This document shows, piece after piece, positions 16,809 to 25,363 of a DNA stretch of 64,000 nt. The stretch's first letter is position 1, and every line of letters begins with the position of its first letter. Both the position numbers and the translations under genes were made by a program. Source of the DNA: DASUGC01 sp035606665 (GTDB taxonomy: Bacteria > Acidobacteriota > Vicinamibacteria > Vicinamibacterales > SCN-69-37); the NCBI GenBank assembly GCA_035606665.1, contig DATNEY010000033.1, positions 62,001-126,000 on the forward strand, in the 5' to 3' direction. The notes beneath the pieces were generated by a model, which had not been told where the DNA came from, searched no databases, and was given only the letters and a program-made list of their open reading frames with translations.

Positions 16809-19736
16809 ATGATCACTACAAGACGAACGCTTCTTCTGGCCGTCGCGCTGGCTACTGTCGTCGCCTCGCTGCAGGCGCAGACGCCTGCGCGCCCTGCCGC
16901 CGCAGCCGCCGCGCCGAAAGTCACGTCTCCAATGCAGGAGTGGGGGCATAGCGTCGGCGACGACTACTTCCTCGCCAACTACCAGCAGCTGATGGCGTAC
17001 TGGAAGAAGCTCGCCACGGAATCGCCGCGTATCAAGCTCCAGGAGATCGGGAAGACCTCCGAAGGCAGGCCGATGCTGATGGCGATCATCACGTCACCGG
17101 CCAATCACAAGAACCTCCAGCGCTACCAGGTGATCTCGACACGGCTGGCCGCCGGGCGCCTGACCGACACGGAAGCCAGAGCTGCGGCCGCCGAGGGCAA
17201 GGCCGTGGTCTGGATCGACGGCGGCCTCCACGCGAACGAAACGCTGGGCGCGCAGCAGCTTCTCGAGCACGTCTATCAGATGGCCAGCATGGACGATCCG
17301 GAGACGCGCCGGATCCTGGACGACGTGATCCAGCTCGTCGTCCTCGTGAATCCGGACGGCATGGACCTCGTCTCCGACTGGTACATGAAGCACGGCAACA
17401 TGAACATCCCGGTGCTCTACAGCAAGTACGCCGGGCACGACGACAACCGCGATTTCTACATGTCCGCGATCTCCGAATCCGCGAACATCAACAAGATCAT
17501 GTATCGCGACTGGGTCCCGCAGATTATGTACAACCATCACCAGACCGGCCCGGCCGGCACGGTGATGTTCGCGCCGCCGTTCCGCGATCCGTTCAACTAC
17601 AACTTCCATCCCTACGCCGTCGCCGGCATCGATGTCGTCGGCTCCATGATGGCGGAGCGCTTCATCATGGAAGGCAAGCCGGGCGTCACGTCCCGCCGCG
17701 GCGCGCCGTACTCCACGTGGTTCAACGGCGGCATTCGCACGACCGCGCACTTCCACAACATCATCGGCATCCTGACCGAGACGATCGGCAATCCGACTCC
17801 GATCAGCATTCCGTTCCTGGCGTCGAAGCAGCTGGGCGACTCGAACCTGTGGTGGCCGATCGGCCCGCAGACGACGTGGCACATGCGCCAGTCGATTGAC
17901 TACTCGATGACGGCCAATCGCGCGATTCTGGATTACGCGTCCCGCTACCGCGAGCGCGTGCTCTACAACATGCACGTCATGGGGCGCGACGAAGTGAAGT
18001 GGGGCAGCGAGGATCACTGGACCTACACCCCGCACAAGATGGCCGCCATTCAGGCGGACCTCATCGCCAAGGGCGTCACGCCGGGCACGGCGATTCCAGG
18101 CGCGGCCTCCACACTTACTCTCGGAGGCGGGGGGCGCGGTGGCGGCGGGGGCGGGGGGCGCGGAGGGGCTGGGGGCGGCGGTGCCGATCCGCTGTACACG
18201 GCCATCAATGCCAAGGAACTCCGCGATCCACGCGGCTATGTTCTGCCGGCCGATCAGCCTGATTTCGCGACGGCCGTGAAGTTCGTGAACACGCTGATCA
18301 AGACCGGCATCACGATCCATCGTGCGACGGCCTCGTTCACGGTGAACGGCAAGAGCTATCCGGCCAACTCGCTCGTCGTAAAGACGGCGCAGGGATTCCG
18401 GCCGCACATCCTCGACATGTTCGAGCCGCAGGATCATCCGGACGACATCCCGTACCCGGGCGGGCCGCCAACGCCGCCATACGACTCGACCGGTTACACG
18501 CTCGCATACACGATGGGCGTCAAGTTCGATCGCATTCTCGACGGCTTCGACGGCCCATTCGTGGCACTGACGGACTTCGCGAAGGTTCCGGCCGGCTCGC
18601 TGGGAGACCCCGCCACGAGTCCAGGGTTGCCGCAGACGCCCGCCGGTTACTACTTCAGTCATCAGGTGAACGACAGCTTCACGGCGATCAATCGCCTGCT
18701 CGCCGCGAATGAAGACGTCTCGTGGCTCTTCAACGGCCCGATGGGCTACGGCACGTTCTACGTCGCCGCGAAACCGACCACCCGCGCGGTTCTCCAGAAA
18801 GCCGCGACGGATCTTGGCGTGCGCTTCCAGCCCACGATGACGGCGCCGACGGGATTTGCGTCGAAGCTCCGCAAGCCCCGCATCGCGCTGTTCGACACGT
18901 ACGGCGGTGGCATGCCGTCAGGCTGGACGCGCCTCATCTTCGAGAACTTCGAGTTCCCGTTTGAAGTGGTGTACCCCGGCGACCTCGACAAAGGCGGCCT
19001 GCGCGCGAAGTACGACGTCATCGTCTTCAACGGAGCAGGTGCTCCAGCCGGCGGTGGCGGAGGACGCGGAGGTGGCGCGGGTGCGGGTGGAGGACGCGGA
19101 GACGGGGCCGGAGATGGCGGAGCGGAGGAAGTCGGAGGGCGTGGTGGCCGGGCGGGATTCACGCCCCAGCCCGTCCCCGAGGAGTTCGCGCGTCGTCAGG
19201 GCAACGTGACGGCCGAGACGATGGCCAAGATCAAGGAGTTCGTCGCTGAGGGCGGCACGGTCCTGGCCATCGGTAACGTCACGTCGTCATTCGCGGCCCA
19301 GCTCGGCGTACCGGTGACGAATCATCTCGTCGAGGGCGGCAGCGCGCTGCCACGCGAAAAGTACTTCGCGCCTGGCTGCGTGCTCGAGCTGGCCGTGGAC
19401 AACAAGAATCCGCTCGCGCACGGCCTCGACAGCAAGATCGACGTGTTCTTCGACAGCGATCCGGTGTTCGCCATGAAGGCGGGCACCAGCGCCGTCGATG
19501 CGCGAGCGGTTGCGTGGTTCGCCAGTGCGAAACCGCTTCGCAGCGGCTGGGCGTGGGGCCAGCAGTATCTCGACAAGGGCATCGAGATCATCGACAGCTC
19601 GAGCGGCAAGGGCCGGGTGTTCCTGTTCGCGCCGGAGATCCTGTTCCGCGCGCAGCCGCACGGCACGTTCAAGCTGTTCTTCAACGGGATCTATCTCTCC
19701 GTGGCGCCGGACATGAAGGCGGGCGCGGGGCAGTAG
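16809..19736 (+). CDS. Secreted M14-family zinc carboxypeptidase, paralog 2
   Basis: 975 residues from ATG 16809; a signal peptide ends near SLQAQ. Domain order and motifs repeat those of paralog 1 almost line by line: WGHSVGDDYFLANYQQLMAY, HANE as the HxxE zinc motif, DDNRDFYM, MYNHHQTGP, LTETIGNPTP, and the same EPQDHPDDIPYPG segment. It also has Gly-rich inserts, at about residues 440-458 and again before the C-terminal domain. The pair clearly arose by tandem duplication and has since diverged, mainly in the linkers. Predicted role: extracellular or periplasmic peptide degradation. Confidence 0.9.
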   Translation: MITTRRTLLLAVALATVVASLQAQTPARPAAAAAAPKVTSPMQEWGHSVGDDYFLANYQQLMAYWKKLATESPRIKLQEIGKTSEGRPMLMAIITSPANHKNLQRYQVISTRLAAGRLTDTEARAAAAEGKAVVWIDGGLHANETLGAQQLLEHVYQMASMDDPETRRILDDVIQLVVLVNPDGMDLVSDWYMKHGNMNIPVLYSKYAGHDDNRDFYMSAISESANINKIMYRDWVPQIMYNHHQTGPAGTVMFAPPFRDPFNYNFHPYAVAGIDVVGSMMAERFIMEGKPGVTSRRGAPYSTWFNGGIRTTAHFHNIIGILTETIGNPTPISIPFLASKQLGDSNLWWPIGPQTTWHMRQSIDYSMTANRAILDYASRYRERVLYNMHVMGRDEVKWGSEDHWTYTPHKMAAIQADLIAKGVTPGTAIPGAASTLTLGGGGRGGGGGGGRGGAGGGGADPLYTAINAKELRDPRGYVLPADQPDFATAVKFVNTLIKTGITIHRATASFTVNGKSYPANSLVVKTAQGFRPHILDMFEPQDHPDDIPYPGGPPTPPYDSTGYTLAYTMGVKFDRILDGFDGPFVALTDFAKVPAGSLGDPATSPGLPQTPAGYYFSHQVNDSFTAINRLLAANEDVSWLFNGPMGYGTFYVAAKPTTRAVLQKAATDLGVRFQPTMTAPTGFASKLRKPRIALFDTYGGGMPSGWTRLIFENFEFPFEVVYPGDLDKGGLRAKYDVIVFNGAGAPAGGGGGRGGGAGAGGGRGDGAGDGGAEEVGGRGGRAGFTPQPVPEEFARRQGNVTAETMAKIKEFVAEGGTVLAIGNVTSSFAAQLGVPVTNHLVEGGSALPREKYFAPGCVLELAVDNKNPLAHGLDSKIDVFFDSDPVFAMKAGTSAVDARAVAWFASAKPLRSGWAWGQQYLDKGIEIIDSSSGKGRVFLFAPEILFRAQPHGTFKLFFNGIYLSVAPDMKAGAGQ

Positions 19737-19761
19737 GGCCGATCGCGGTGTCTAAGGAATC

Positions 19762-20505
19762 ATGACGACTCGCCAGGGCGTGCAGGGGCTCCTGGTTCTG
19801 GGCCTGGCGTACCTGCTGGTGCGCGTGTTCTGGATGGCGTCCGCGGTGGCAGGCCCGGCGTTCAACTCCGCCACTCTGGAGTCCACGGCGAAGATCGTGA
19901 TTTGGGGCTGCGGTTGCCTGCCAGTTGCCCTGTGGCTGGCGCGCGACCGCACTGCCGCTGCGCTCGGCCTCGACGCCAGAATCGACCGAGGTCTCGCCTT
20001 TGGTCTCGTCGCGACGCTGCCGATGGCGGCGGCGCTGCTGCTGATTCCTCATTCGAGGCCATTCAGTCCCGACCTCGCATTGGGCAGCGCCCTGCTCGGT
20101 CCGTTTGCCGAGGAACTACTCTTCCGTGGATTCCTCTTCGGATTGTTGTGGCGGATTGCCGGCTGGCCGCCTTCGGCGGCGATCGCCATGAGCGCACTCT
20201 TGTTCGGCGGCGCCCACCAGATGGAAGTCTTTCCAATGATCGCGGGCGGCGTCGTGCTGGGCTGGGTCGCCTATCGCTGGAACAGTCTCTGGCCCGCCGT
20301 GGCCATGCACGGCTGCATGAATCTCTGGTGGGACCTGAGCCTCGGAAACTCTCTCGCGCGGGCCCCCGTGAATCCCGATCTGATGTCGACTGCACAGGTA
20401 ATCTCAGTGGCCCTGGCGGTCGGCATGACGTTGCGCTGCACCGCCTCGAGTGCCTCAGGTACGTCGGGTGCGCGGACCGGGCTTACGCTGGCCAACGATC
20501 CTTAG
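19762..20505 (+). CDS. CPBP-family intramembrane metalloprotease
   Basis: 247 residues with multiple hydrophobic helices. The Abi/CPBP motifs are present: EELLFRG (Glu117, Glu118, Arg122), FGGAHQ (His152) and MHGCMNLWWD (late His/Asn). Family members are membrane-embedded metalloproteases related to CAAX-prenyl protease Rce1 and serve in bacteriocin immunity or protein processing. It starts 26 bp after the second M14 gene, so the two may be co-transcribed. Its substrate is unknown. Confidence 0.87.
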   Translation: MTTRQGVQGLLVLGLAYLLVRVFWMASAVAGPAFNSATLESTAKIVIWGCGCLPVALWLARDRTAAALGLDARIDRGLAFGLVATLPMAAALLLIPHSRPFSPDLALGSALLGPFAEELLFRGFLFGLLWRIAGWPPSAAIAMSALLFGGAHQMEVFPMIAGGVVLGWVAYRWNSLWPAVAMHGCMNLWWDLSLGNSLARAPVNPDLMSTAQVISVALAVGMTLRCTASSASGTSGARTGLTLANDP

Positions 20506-20527
20506 CGTTTTCACATCTAAGGGAGGT

Positions 20528-21364
20528 ATGCGTTTCAGACACGTGCTCGTGGTGGCCGCTCTTGTGGCCGCCAGCTTCGTCGTTACCTCTGCCCAACAAA
20601 CCACCGCGACCGCGCCTCCGGCAAGTGCCGCGTTTGCGCAGGCCGTGCAACTGCACGACAGCGGGAAGTTCGCTGACGCGATCCCTCTCTTCAAGCAAGC
20701 CATCAAACAGGGCTTCCAGCCGATCAATCAGGCGCACTTCCGGCTGGCGCGCGCGCTCGCGCGTTCCGGGGACTTCGAATCGGCGCTGGCCGAGCTCGAG
20801 TGGCTGGCGGCCGCGGGATTCGCGAACACAAGCGTCCTGTCGATGAACGATCTGGACTCCTTACGGGCTCTGCCTCGCTTCAAGGCGTTCGAGGCTCGTA
20901 TCAATGCGAATGCCCATCCGTGCGCGGCGGATCCGAAGTTCCACGACTTTGATTTCTGGATCGGCGAGTGGGACGTTCAGCCGACCGGCTCGAATCGCGG
21001 GCCCATCGGCTCGGGCTCGACCAGCATCGTCGAGGCCCAGCTCGACGGGTGCGTCGTGCAGGAAAACTGGCTCCCCATCGGCGGCGTCGGCGCCGGCAAG
21101 AGCTTCAACATTTTCAACACGACGACGAAGCAGTGGGAGCAGTACTACGTCGACAGCCGCGGGACGATTACGCACTACAAGGGAACGTTCCAGAAGGATG
21201 GCAGCCTGTTGTATGAGGCAGATCAGTTCGCCTCATCCAACAAGCTGCGCATGACGTTCTTCAATCAGAGGCCGAACCAGGTACGCCAGCTCGGTCACAT
21301 CTCGACCGACGGAGGCAAAACCTGGACGGTCTCGTTTGACCTTACGTATTTACGGAAGCAATAG
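20528..21364 (+). CDS. Exported protein, TPR-like region plus DUF1579-like domain
   Basis: 278 residues with a signal peptide (MRFRHVLVVAALVAASFVV to TSAQ). Residues about 35-110 resemble two tetratricopeptide-type helical pairs (AVQLHDSGKFADAIPLFKQA and ALARSGDFESALAELEWL). The C-terminal half has FDFWIGEWDV and repeated beta segments with Trp/Tyr, as in DUF1579-like proteins of unknown function. The Shine-Dalgarno GGGAGG is only one base from the ATG, which is tight, but the signal peptide supports this start. Confidence 0.78.
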   Translation: MRFRHVLVVAALVAASFVVTSAQQTTATAPPASAAFAQAVQLHDSGKFADAIPLFKQAIKQGFQPINQAHFRLARALARSGDFESALAELEWLAAAGFANTSVLSMNDLDSLRALPRFKAFEARINANAHPCAADPKFHDFDFWIGEWDVQPTGSNRGPIGSGSTSIVEAQLDGCVVQENWLPIGGVGAGKSFNIFNTTTKQWEQYYVDSRGTITHYKGTFQKDGSLLYEADQFASSNKLRMTFFNQRPNQVRQLGHISTDGGKTWTVSFDLTYLRKQ

Positions 21365-21385
21365 CGCCGTATCGCCCCGTCAGCG

Positions 21386-23047
21386 TCAGTGCCCGCCGCC
21401 TCTTCCCCCCGGCGGTGGCGGCATCGTTTCCTTCGTGAAGCGCGGCAGCAGCTGGTCGCGCATCGCCAGGTGATAGATCAGCGACGCGGTCATCGTCGCA
21501 TTCTTCATCACGTCGTCCGGCAGGATGCGCTCGTAGGTGTCGAGGTTCGTGTGGTGCGTGTGCGTGCCGTACTCGATGCTGTCCTGGCTGCCGCCGATAC
21601 CCGGCAGGCCGGCGGCGTTGAAGTTGGTGCTGTCCGTGCCGCCGGGATTCCGGCTGCTGCCGGCGGAGGCGCCGTAGACCTTGAAGTCTTCCCAGGGCTT
21701 GAGGAACGCCGCGACGACCTTCGCCGCTTCCGGCGGACCGAAGACGCCGGCGCCGCGCACGAGACCCGTGCCGGAGTCGATGTTCCAGTAGGCCATGAAC
21801 TTGCTGTACTCGGGCTCCTTCGGGTTCTCGAACGTCCCGAAGTGCTGCTGCACGTAGGCGCGCGATCCGAGCAGGCCCTGCTCCTCGCCGCTCCAGAGCG
21901 CGACACGGATCGTCCGGCGCGGTTTGGCGCCGACGGCCTGAAGGATGCGAACCGCCTCCATCATGATCGCGCAACCGATCGCATTGTCCGTCCCGCCCGT
22001 CGCCGAGTGCCACGAGTCGAGGTGGCCGCCGAGCATGACGACTTCATCCTTCTTGTCCGTGCCCGGGATTTCCGCGATGGCGTTGTACGACTGGCGGCCG
22101 AGCGGATAGGAGCGGTTGACGATGTTGAACTCGAGCGTGATCGGCGTGCCATCCGAGAGCGTCCGCCAGATGCGGCCGTAGTCTTCGTTTCGCAGCACGA
22201 CGGTCGGCACCGTCTTGGTGACGTCGTAGGCGCGGTGGTTGAAGGCCACGATGATGCCGTGCTGGCTCGGCGCCGTCGACGTCATGTTGATGCGCACGCC
22301 GACGCGGTTGTCGATCAGGAACTGATCGACCATGTTCTGCACCTGCGCGCCCGGCAGCGCGCCCTCGCGCGGCGTTGCACCGCCGCGTCCCGCGCCACCG
22401 CCCCCCGCGGCCGGCGCGTTGCCACGGCCTCCCCGTCCCGGCGCCGGAGGCGCGTTCGGATCCGGGTTGTACTGCGCCTTCAGTTGCGCATCGTCACGCC
22501 GCTTCGCCGGTTCGACTTCGCGGAACGGCGGCGGAGCCCACGGCCCGACGAGCACGATCGCGCCCTGCACTTTGGGCGCCATCTTGGTGAAGTAGTCCTT
22601 CAACTCTGCCTCGGTGGGATTCTGCGGAATCTCCATCTGCACCGCGGGCGCCACGATTGTGCCGTTGGTGGACGGCGTCCACGACAGCACTTCGAAGACC
22701 AGGTTGTCCTTCATCGTCGCGGGCGCGACGATGTGTCCGGAGGCCTTTTCGTTCTGCCAGCCGTCGCGGCCGTAGTCCCACCCTTCGAGGTGGCCGTTCT
22801 TCATGCCCCAACTAGTCATCGTGTCGACGGTCCACTTGGCGGCGGCTTCGTGGTTGGGTGAGCCGGTCAGGCGCGGACCGTACACGTCCGTGAGCATGTG
22901 CTCGACCCACATGATCTTGGAGTGTTCCATGCCCTCCTTGCGAATCTTGGCGTTCATGGCCGCGTCAATTTTTTCCGTGCCTTGTCTCGCGGAGGCCACC
23001 GCGACGAGACCGAGCACCAGCACCGATGTGAGTACCTTGCGTAACAT
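21386..23047 (-). CDS. Secreted M28-family peptidase (carboxypeptidase Q-like)
   Basis: 553 residues from ATG 23047 (GGAG eight bases upstream) with a signal peptide ending near VASARQ. Metal ligands are in order: GGHLDSW (His, Asp), GGTDNA (bridging Asp), SGEEQG (Glu-Glu), YWNIDSG (Asp) and HTHHTNLDT (His). A Pro/Gly/Arg-rich insert (about residues 205-235) interrupts the PA-like apical domain. Expected to hydrolyse dipeptides or N-terminal residues outside the cytoplasm. It converges with the DUF1579-like gene, 21 bp apart. Confidence 0.92.
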   Translation of the reverse strand: MLRKVLTSVLVLGLVAVASARQGTEKIDAAMNAKIRKEGMEHSKIMWVEHMLTDVYGPRLTGSPNHEAAAKWTVDTMTSWGMKNGHLEGWDYGRDGWQNEKASGHIVAPATMKDNLVFEVLSWTPSTNGTIVAPAVQMEIPQNPTEAELKDYFTKMAPKVQGAIVLVGPWAPPPFREVEPAKRRDDAQLKAQYNPDPNAPPAPGRGGRGNAPAAGGGGAGRGGATPREGALPGAQVQNMVDQFLIDNRVGVRINMTSTAPSQHGIIVAFNHRAYDVTKTVPTVVLRNEDYGRIWRTLSDGTPITLEFNIVNRSYPLGRQSYNAIAEIPGTDKKDEVVMLGGHLDSWHSATGGTDNAIGCAIMMEAVRILQAVGAKPRRTIRVALWSGEEQGLLGSRAYVQQHFGTFENPKEPEYSKFMAYWNIDSGTGLVRGAGVFGPPEAAKVVAAFLKPWEDFKVYGASAGSSRNPGGTDSTNFNAAGLPGIGGSQDSIEYGTHTHHTNLDTYERILPDDVMKNATMTASLIYHLAMRDQLLPRFTKETMPPPPGGRGGGH

Positions 23048-23113
23048 GGAGCAACTCCTCCGGGGATGCGGAAGCATCGAATCTCAGGGGTCCCCGAAAC
23101 GGTCGAATCATAC

Positions 23114-23386
23114 ATGAGCGAAGTCTTGTGGACCTATCCCGACGAGTTGCGAGACGCGCTCGCTGGCTTCGGCCTCGCGCCGAAGCCCGACACTCCGCCG
23201 CGGTTCGTCCGCGATCAGCTCTCCGACCTCTATCGCTACGAAATCAGGCGTCTTCGCGACCGGCTGCTCGCGAAGGAGTTCCCGAAGCCGGAGTACGTTG
23301 GCTACGTCATCGCGCTGCGAAAGAAGTACTGGCCTCTGGCGCTTACGCCCGAACAATGGGAGAAGATCTGTGCGAGCGAGCCATGA
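23114..23386 (+). CDS. Small conserved-looking protein, function unknown
   Basis: 90 residues beginning MSEVLWTYPDELRDAL. It is rich in charged and aromatic residues, predicted helical and cytoplasmic, with no motif I recognise. Its last four residues (ASEP) run into the repeat element that follows. Without that element the frame would end WEKICA and overlap the next gene's ATG by ATGA, so it was probably translationally coupled to the nitrilase-family gene. It is divergent from the M28 gene. Confidence 0.7.
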   Translation: MSEVLWTYPDELRDALAGFGLAPKPDTPPRFVRDQLSDLYRYEIRRLRDRLLAKEFPKPEYVGYVIALRKKYWPLALTPEQWEKICASEP

Positions 23387-23487
23387 GGAGCGAGCCGCGC
23401 GAACGGAGTGGGGTATGCGGGGCCCCACGAGTGAGCGCGTAGGGGGGTGCGCGGGGGCGAAGCCCCCCGCCTGAGAAAGATCTGTGC
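23360..23487. repeat. REP-like element copy 2, with flanking 14-15 bp direct repeats
   Basis: The element at 23374-23472 is homologous to that at 13497-13590 (shared CGCGAACGGAGTGGGG and CGAGTGAGCG) and ends in a hairpin GGGGGCGAAGCCCCC. It is flanked by GAGAAGATCTGTGC (23360-23373) and GAGAAAGATCTGTGC (23473-23487), differing by one inserted A. This looks like a target-site duplication. Confidence 0.88.
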
Positions 23488-24306
23488 ATGAAGGTTGCGC
23501 TCGTTCAGCAGCACGCTACTGAGGACCTCGCGGCGAACCGGCGGCGAGGCGTCGAGGCCTTGCGGCGCGCGGCCGGCGAGGGCGCGCAACTGGTCGCGTT
23601 CGCCGAACTTGCGTTCACGCCGTTCTATCCGCAGAGCCCGGCCGCCGGCGACGTGCGCGTACTTGCAGAGCCGGTGCCTGGCCCGACCGTGGAGACGTTT
23701 CAAGCTCTGGCGCGCGAGCTGGGCGTGGTGATCGTGCTGAACGTGTTCGAGCGCGACGGCGATAAGACGTACGACTGCTCGCCGGTGATCGACGCGGATG
23801 GTTCGCTTCTCGGGCGGACGCGGATGGTGCACATCACCGAGTATCCGTGCGTGCACGAGCAGCAGTACTACGCGCCGAGCACGCTCGGCGCGCCGGTCTT
23901 CAACACCAGGGTTGGCAGGGTCGGCGTTGCGATCTGTTACGACCGCCACTTTCCGGAGTACATGCGCGCGCTCGGTCTTGGCGGCGCCGATCTGGTCGTC
24001 GTGCCGCAGGCGGGCGAGGTGGACGAGTGGCCCGCGGGATTCTTCGAGGCCGAGATGCGGACGGCGGCGTTCCAGAACGGCTACTTCGTGGCGCTCTGCA
24101 ACCGCGTCGGCGCCGAGGAGCGCCTGACGTTCGCGGGGGAGTCCTTCGTCTGCGGTCCCGAAGGCGCCGTCAGGGCCCGTGCACCGAAAGGCAAGGACGC
24201 GATTCTCCTCGCCGACATCGATCTGGCCGACACCACCACATCGCACGCGCGGCGTGTGTTATTGAAGGATCGACGTCCCGACCTGTACGGCGACTGGCTG
24301 ACCTAG
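23488..24306 (+). CDS. Carbon-nitrogen hydrolase (nitrilase family), atypical catalytic Lys position
   Basis: 272 residues covering one complete nitrilase-fold domain. The catalytic Glu40 (AFAELAF) and nucleophile Cys150 (VAICYDRHFPE) are present. At the position of the catalytic Lys, usually RKxH, the protein reads TRMVHI, with Met113. The family hydrolyses amides, N-carbamoyl compounds or nitriles in the cytoplasm. Either another residue substitutes or activity is altered. The gene follows a repeat and was probably once coupled to the small gene upstream. Its stop shares the CTAG palindrome with the convergent lipoprotein gene. Confidence 0.88.
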   Translation: MKVALVQQHATEDLAANRRRGVEALRRAAGEGAQLVAFAELAFTPFYPQSPAAGDVRVLAEPVPGPTVETFQALARELGVVIVLNVFERDGDKTYDCSPVIDADGSLLGRTRMVHITEYPCVHEQQYYAPSTLGAPVFNTRVGRVGVAICYDRHFPEYMRALGLGGADLVVVPQAGEVDEWPAGFFEAEMRTAAFQNGYFVALCNRVGAEERLTFAGESFVCGPEGAVRARAPKGKDAILLADIDLADTTTSHARRVLLKDRRPDLYGDWLT

Positions 24307-25178
24307 TTCACCTTCAAACGCGTGGCGTAGACGAACGCGTCGCGCTGCGATCCTTTGACCTCCACGCGTGCGCCGTTCGCGAGGTCGCTGAAGCGCGAGT
24401 TGCCGAAGAACTCCGTCTGGGCGTCACCCTTGACCAGCCGTCCATCGACCGTGAACTGAAACGCCGCGATCGTGCCGCTGAACGCGGAGACGATGCCGTT
24501 GATGTTGAGGCCCACATCCGTATTCGTGTTCTGAATCATCACGCTCGAGGCGAGCAGGCCCGTCGTCCCGGTCGTGCCCTTCACGTGGACGCGTTGTCCC
24601 AGCGCCAGGCTCGCAAACGTCGCCGGCTGGCCCTGGAGGGTGAACTGCGTACTCGTGTTGGTCGTCACCGTACGGCCGGCCACGACGAAGGCGCCCGCGG
24701 CGGTCGTCGGTGGCAGCGACTCGACGCGGCCTTCGAGTTGTTCCTCGCGGCCGTTGCTGCGGCGATCGGACTCGACGGTCGCGGTGCTCGAATTAAGGCT
24801 GACCTGAATCGTGACGACGTCGCCAATCTTGAGATCGGCCAAACCGACGGCGGCCGCAAGTCCGGGCGCGCTGAAGAGCAGATTCGCGAGTCCAGGTGGG
24901 ACATTCGTCAGCTGAAAATGGCCCGAGGCATCGACCGTGCTGGTGATGGGCGTGTTGGCGACGGCGACGACCAGGCCGGGCGGGACCGCCGGTGCCGCAG
25001 CGGGGCCGGCGGTGGGTCCCTCTGAGAACGAACTCGTCCCGGCCGAACCGCCGCCGGAAACAATGCTGCCGCTGATATTGGCACCGGAGGCACTCGACGG
25101 CTCCGCGGGGTTCGCCTTCCCGCAACCGACCGCCAACACTGCCATCACGGCACCGATCAAGAGCTTGTGAGCCTTCAT
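24303..25178 (-). CDS. Lipoprotein with DUF5666-like repeats
   Basis: 291 residues from ATG 25178 (GGAGG upstream). The lipobox VLAVGC gives a lipid-anchored protein. A Ser/Gly/Pro linker is followed by a carboxypeptidase-regulatory-like beta segment, then repeated small beta-barrel units with LEGRVESL, LGQRVHVKG, INGIVSAF and GARVEVKGS, the pattern of DUF5666 proteins. Function unknown, probably periplasmic binding or structural. It converges with the nitrilase gene and the two stop codons overlap by four bases. Confidence 0.82.
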   Translation of the reverse strand: MKAHKLLIGAVMAVLAVGCGKANPAEPSSASGANISGSIVSGGGSAGTSSFSEGPTAGPAAAPAVPPGLVVAVANTPITSTVDASGHFQLTNVPPGLANLLFSAPGLAAAVGLADLKIGDVVTIQVSLNSSTATVESDRRSNGREEQLEGRVESLPPTTAAGAFVVAGRTVTTNTSTQFTLQGQPATFASLALGQRVHVKGTTGTTGLLASSVMIQNTNTDVGLNINGIVSAFSGTIAAFQFTVDGRLVKGDAQTEFFGNSRFSDLANGARVEVKGSQRDAFVYATRLKVN

Positions 25179-25295
25179 CACGACCTCCAAACAGATCTGT
25201 CAGAACGGAGACAAGAAGTCAGGAGCAAACGGTGTTCCACCAGAACGTACCGACTGACGCTGCAGTGCAGCGGCGCCCGACAGACGTGTAAGCAC

Positions 25296-25324
25296 AGCGT
25301 AGTGAACGGATTACATGCTCTCAA
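25296..25324 (-). promoter_or_regulatory. Possible sigma-70-type promoter for the lipoprotein gene
   Basis: On the minus strand TTGAGA (25324-25319) is spaced 17 bp from TACGCT (25301-25296). The -35 box is good and the -10 box weak. It lies about 120 bp upstream of the ATG at 25178, in a 185-bp gap that holds no gene. A guess from sequence only. Confidence 0.28.
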
Positions 25325-25363
25325 CTTGGCGATGTTGGCGTCGTGAACGACGTTGGCGTCGCT

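Noticed and set aside
13464..16949. Very long antisense open frame (about 1160 codons) opposite the M14 gene
   Set aside because: It is antisense to a conserved protease in GC-rich sequence, is composed of Arg/Ala/His-rich shadow translation, and has no motif. Similar shadows at 17094-18662, 44666-46408, 47405-48754 and 50263-51543 were dropped for the same reason.
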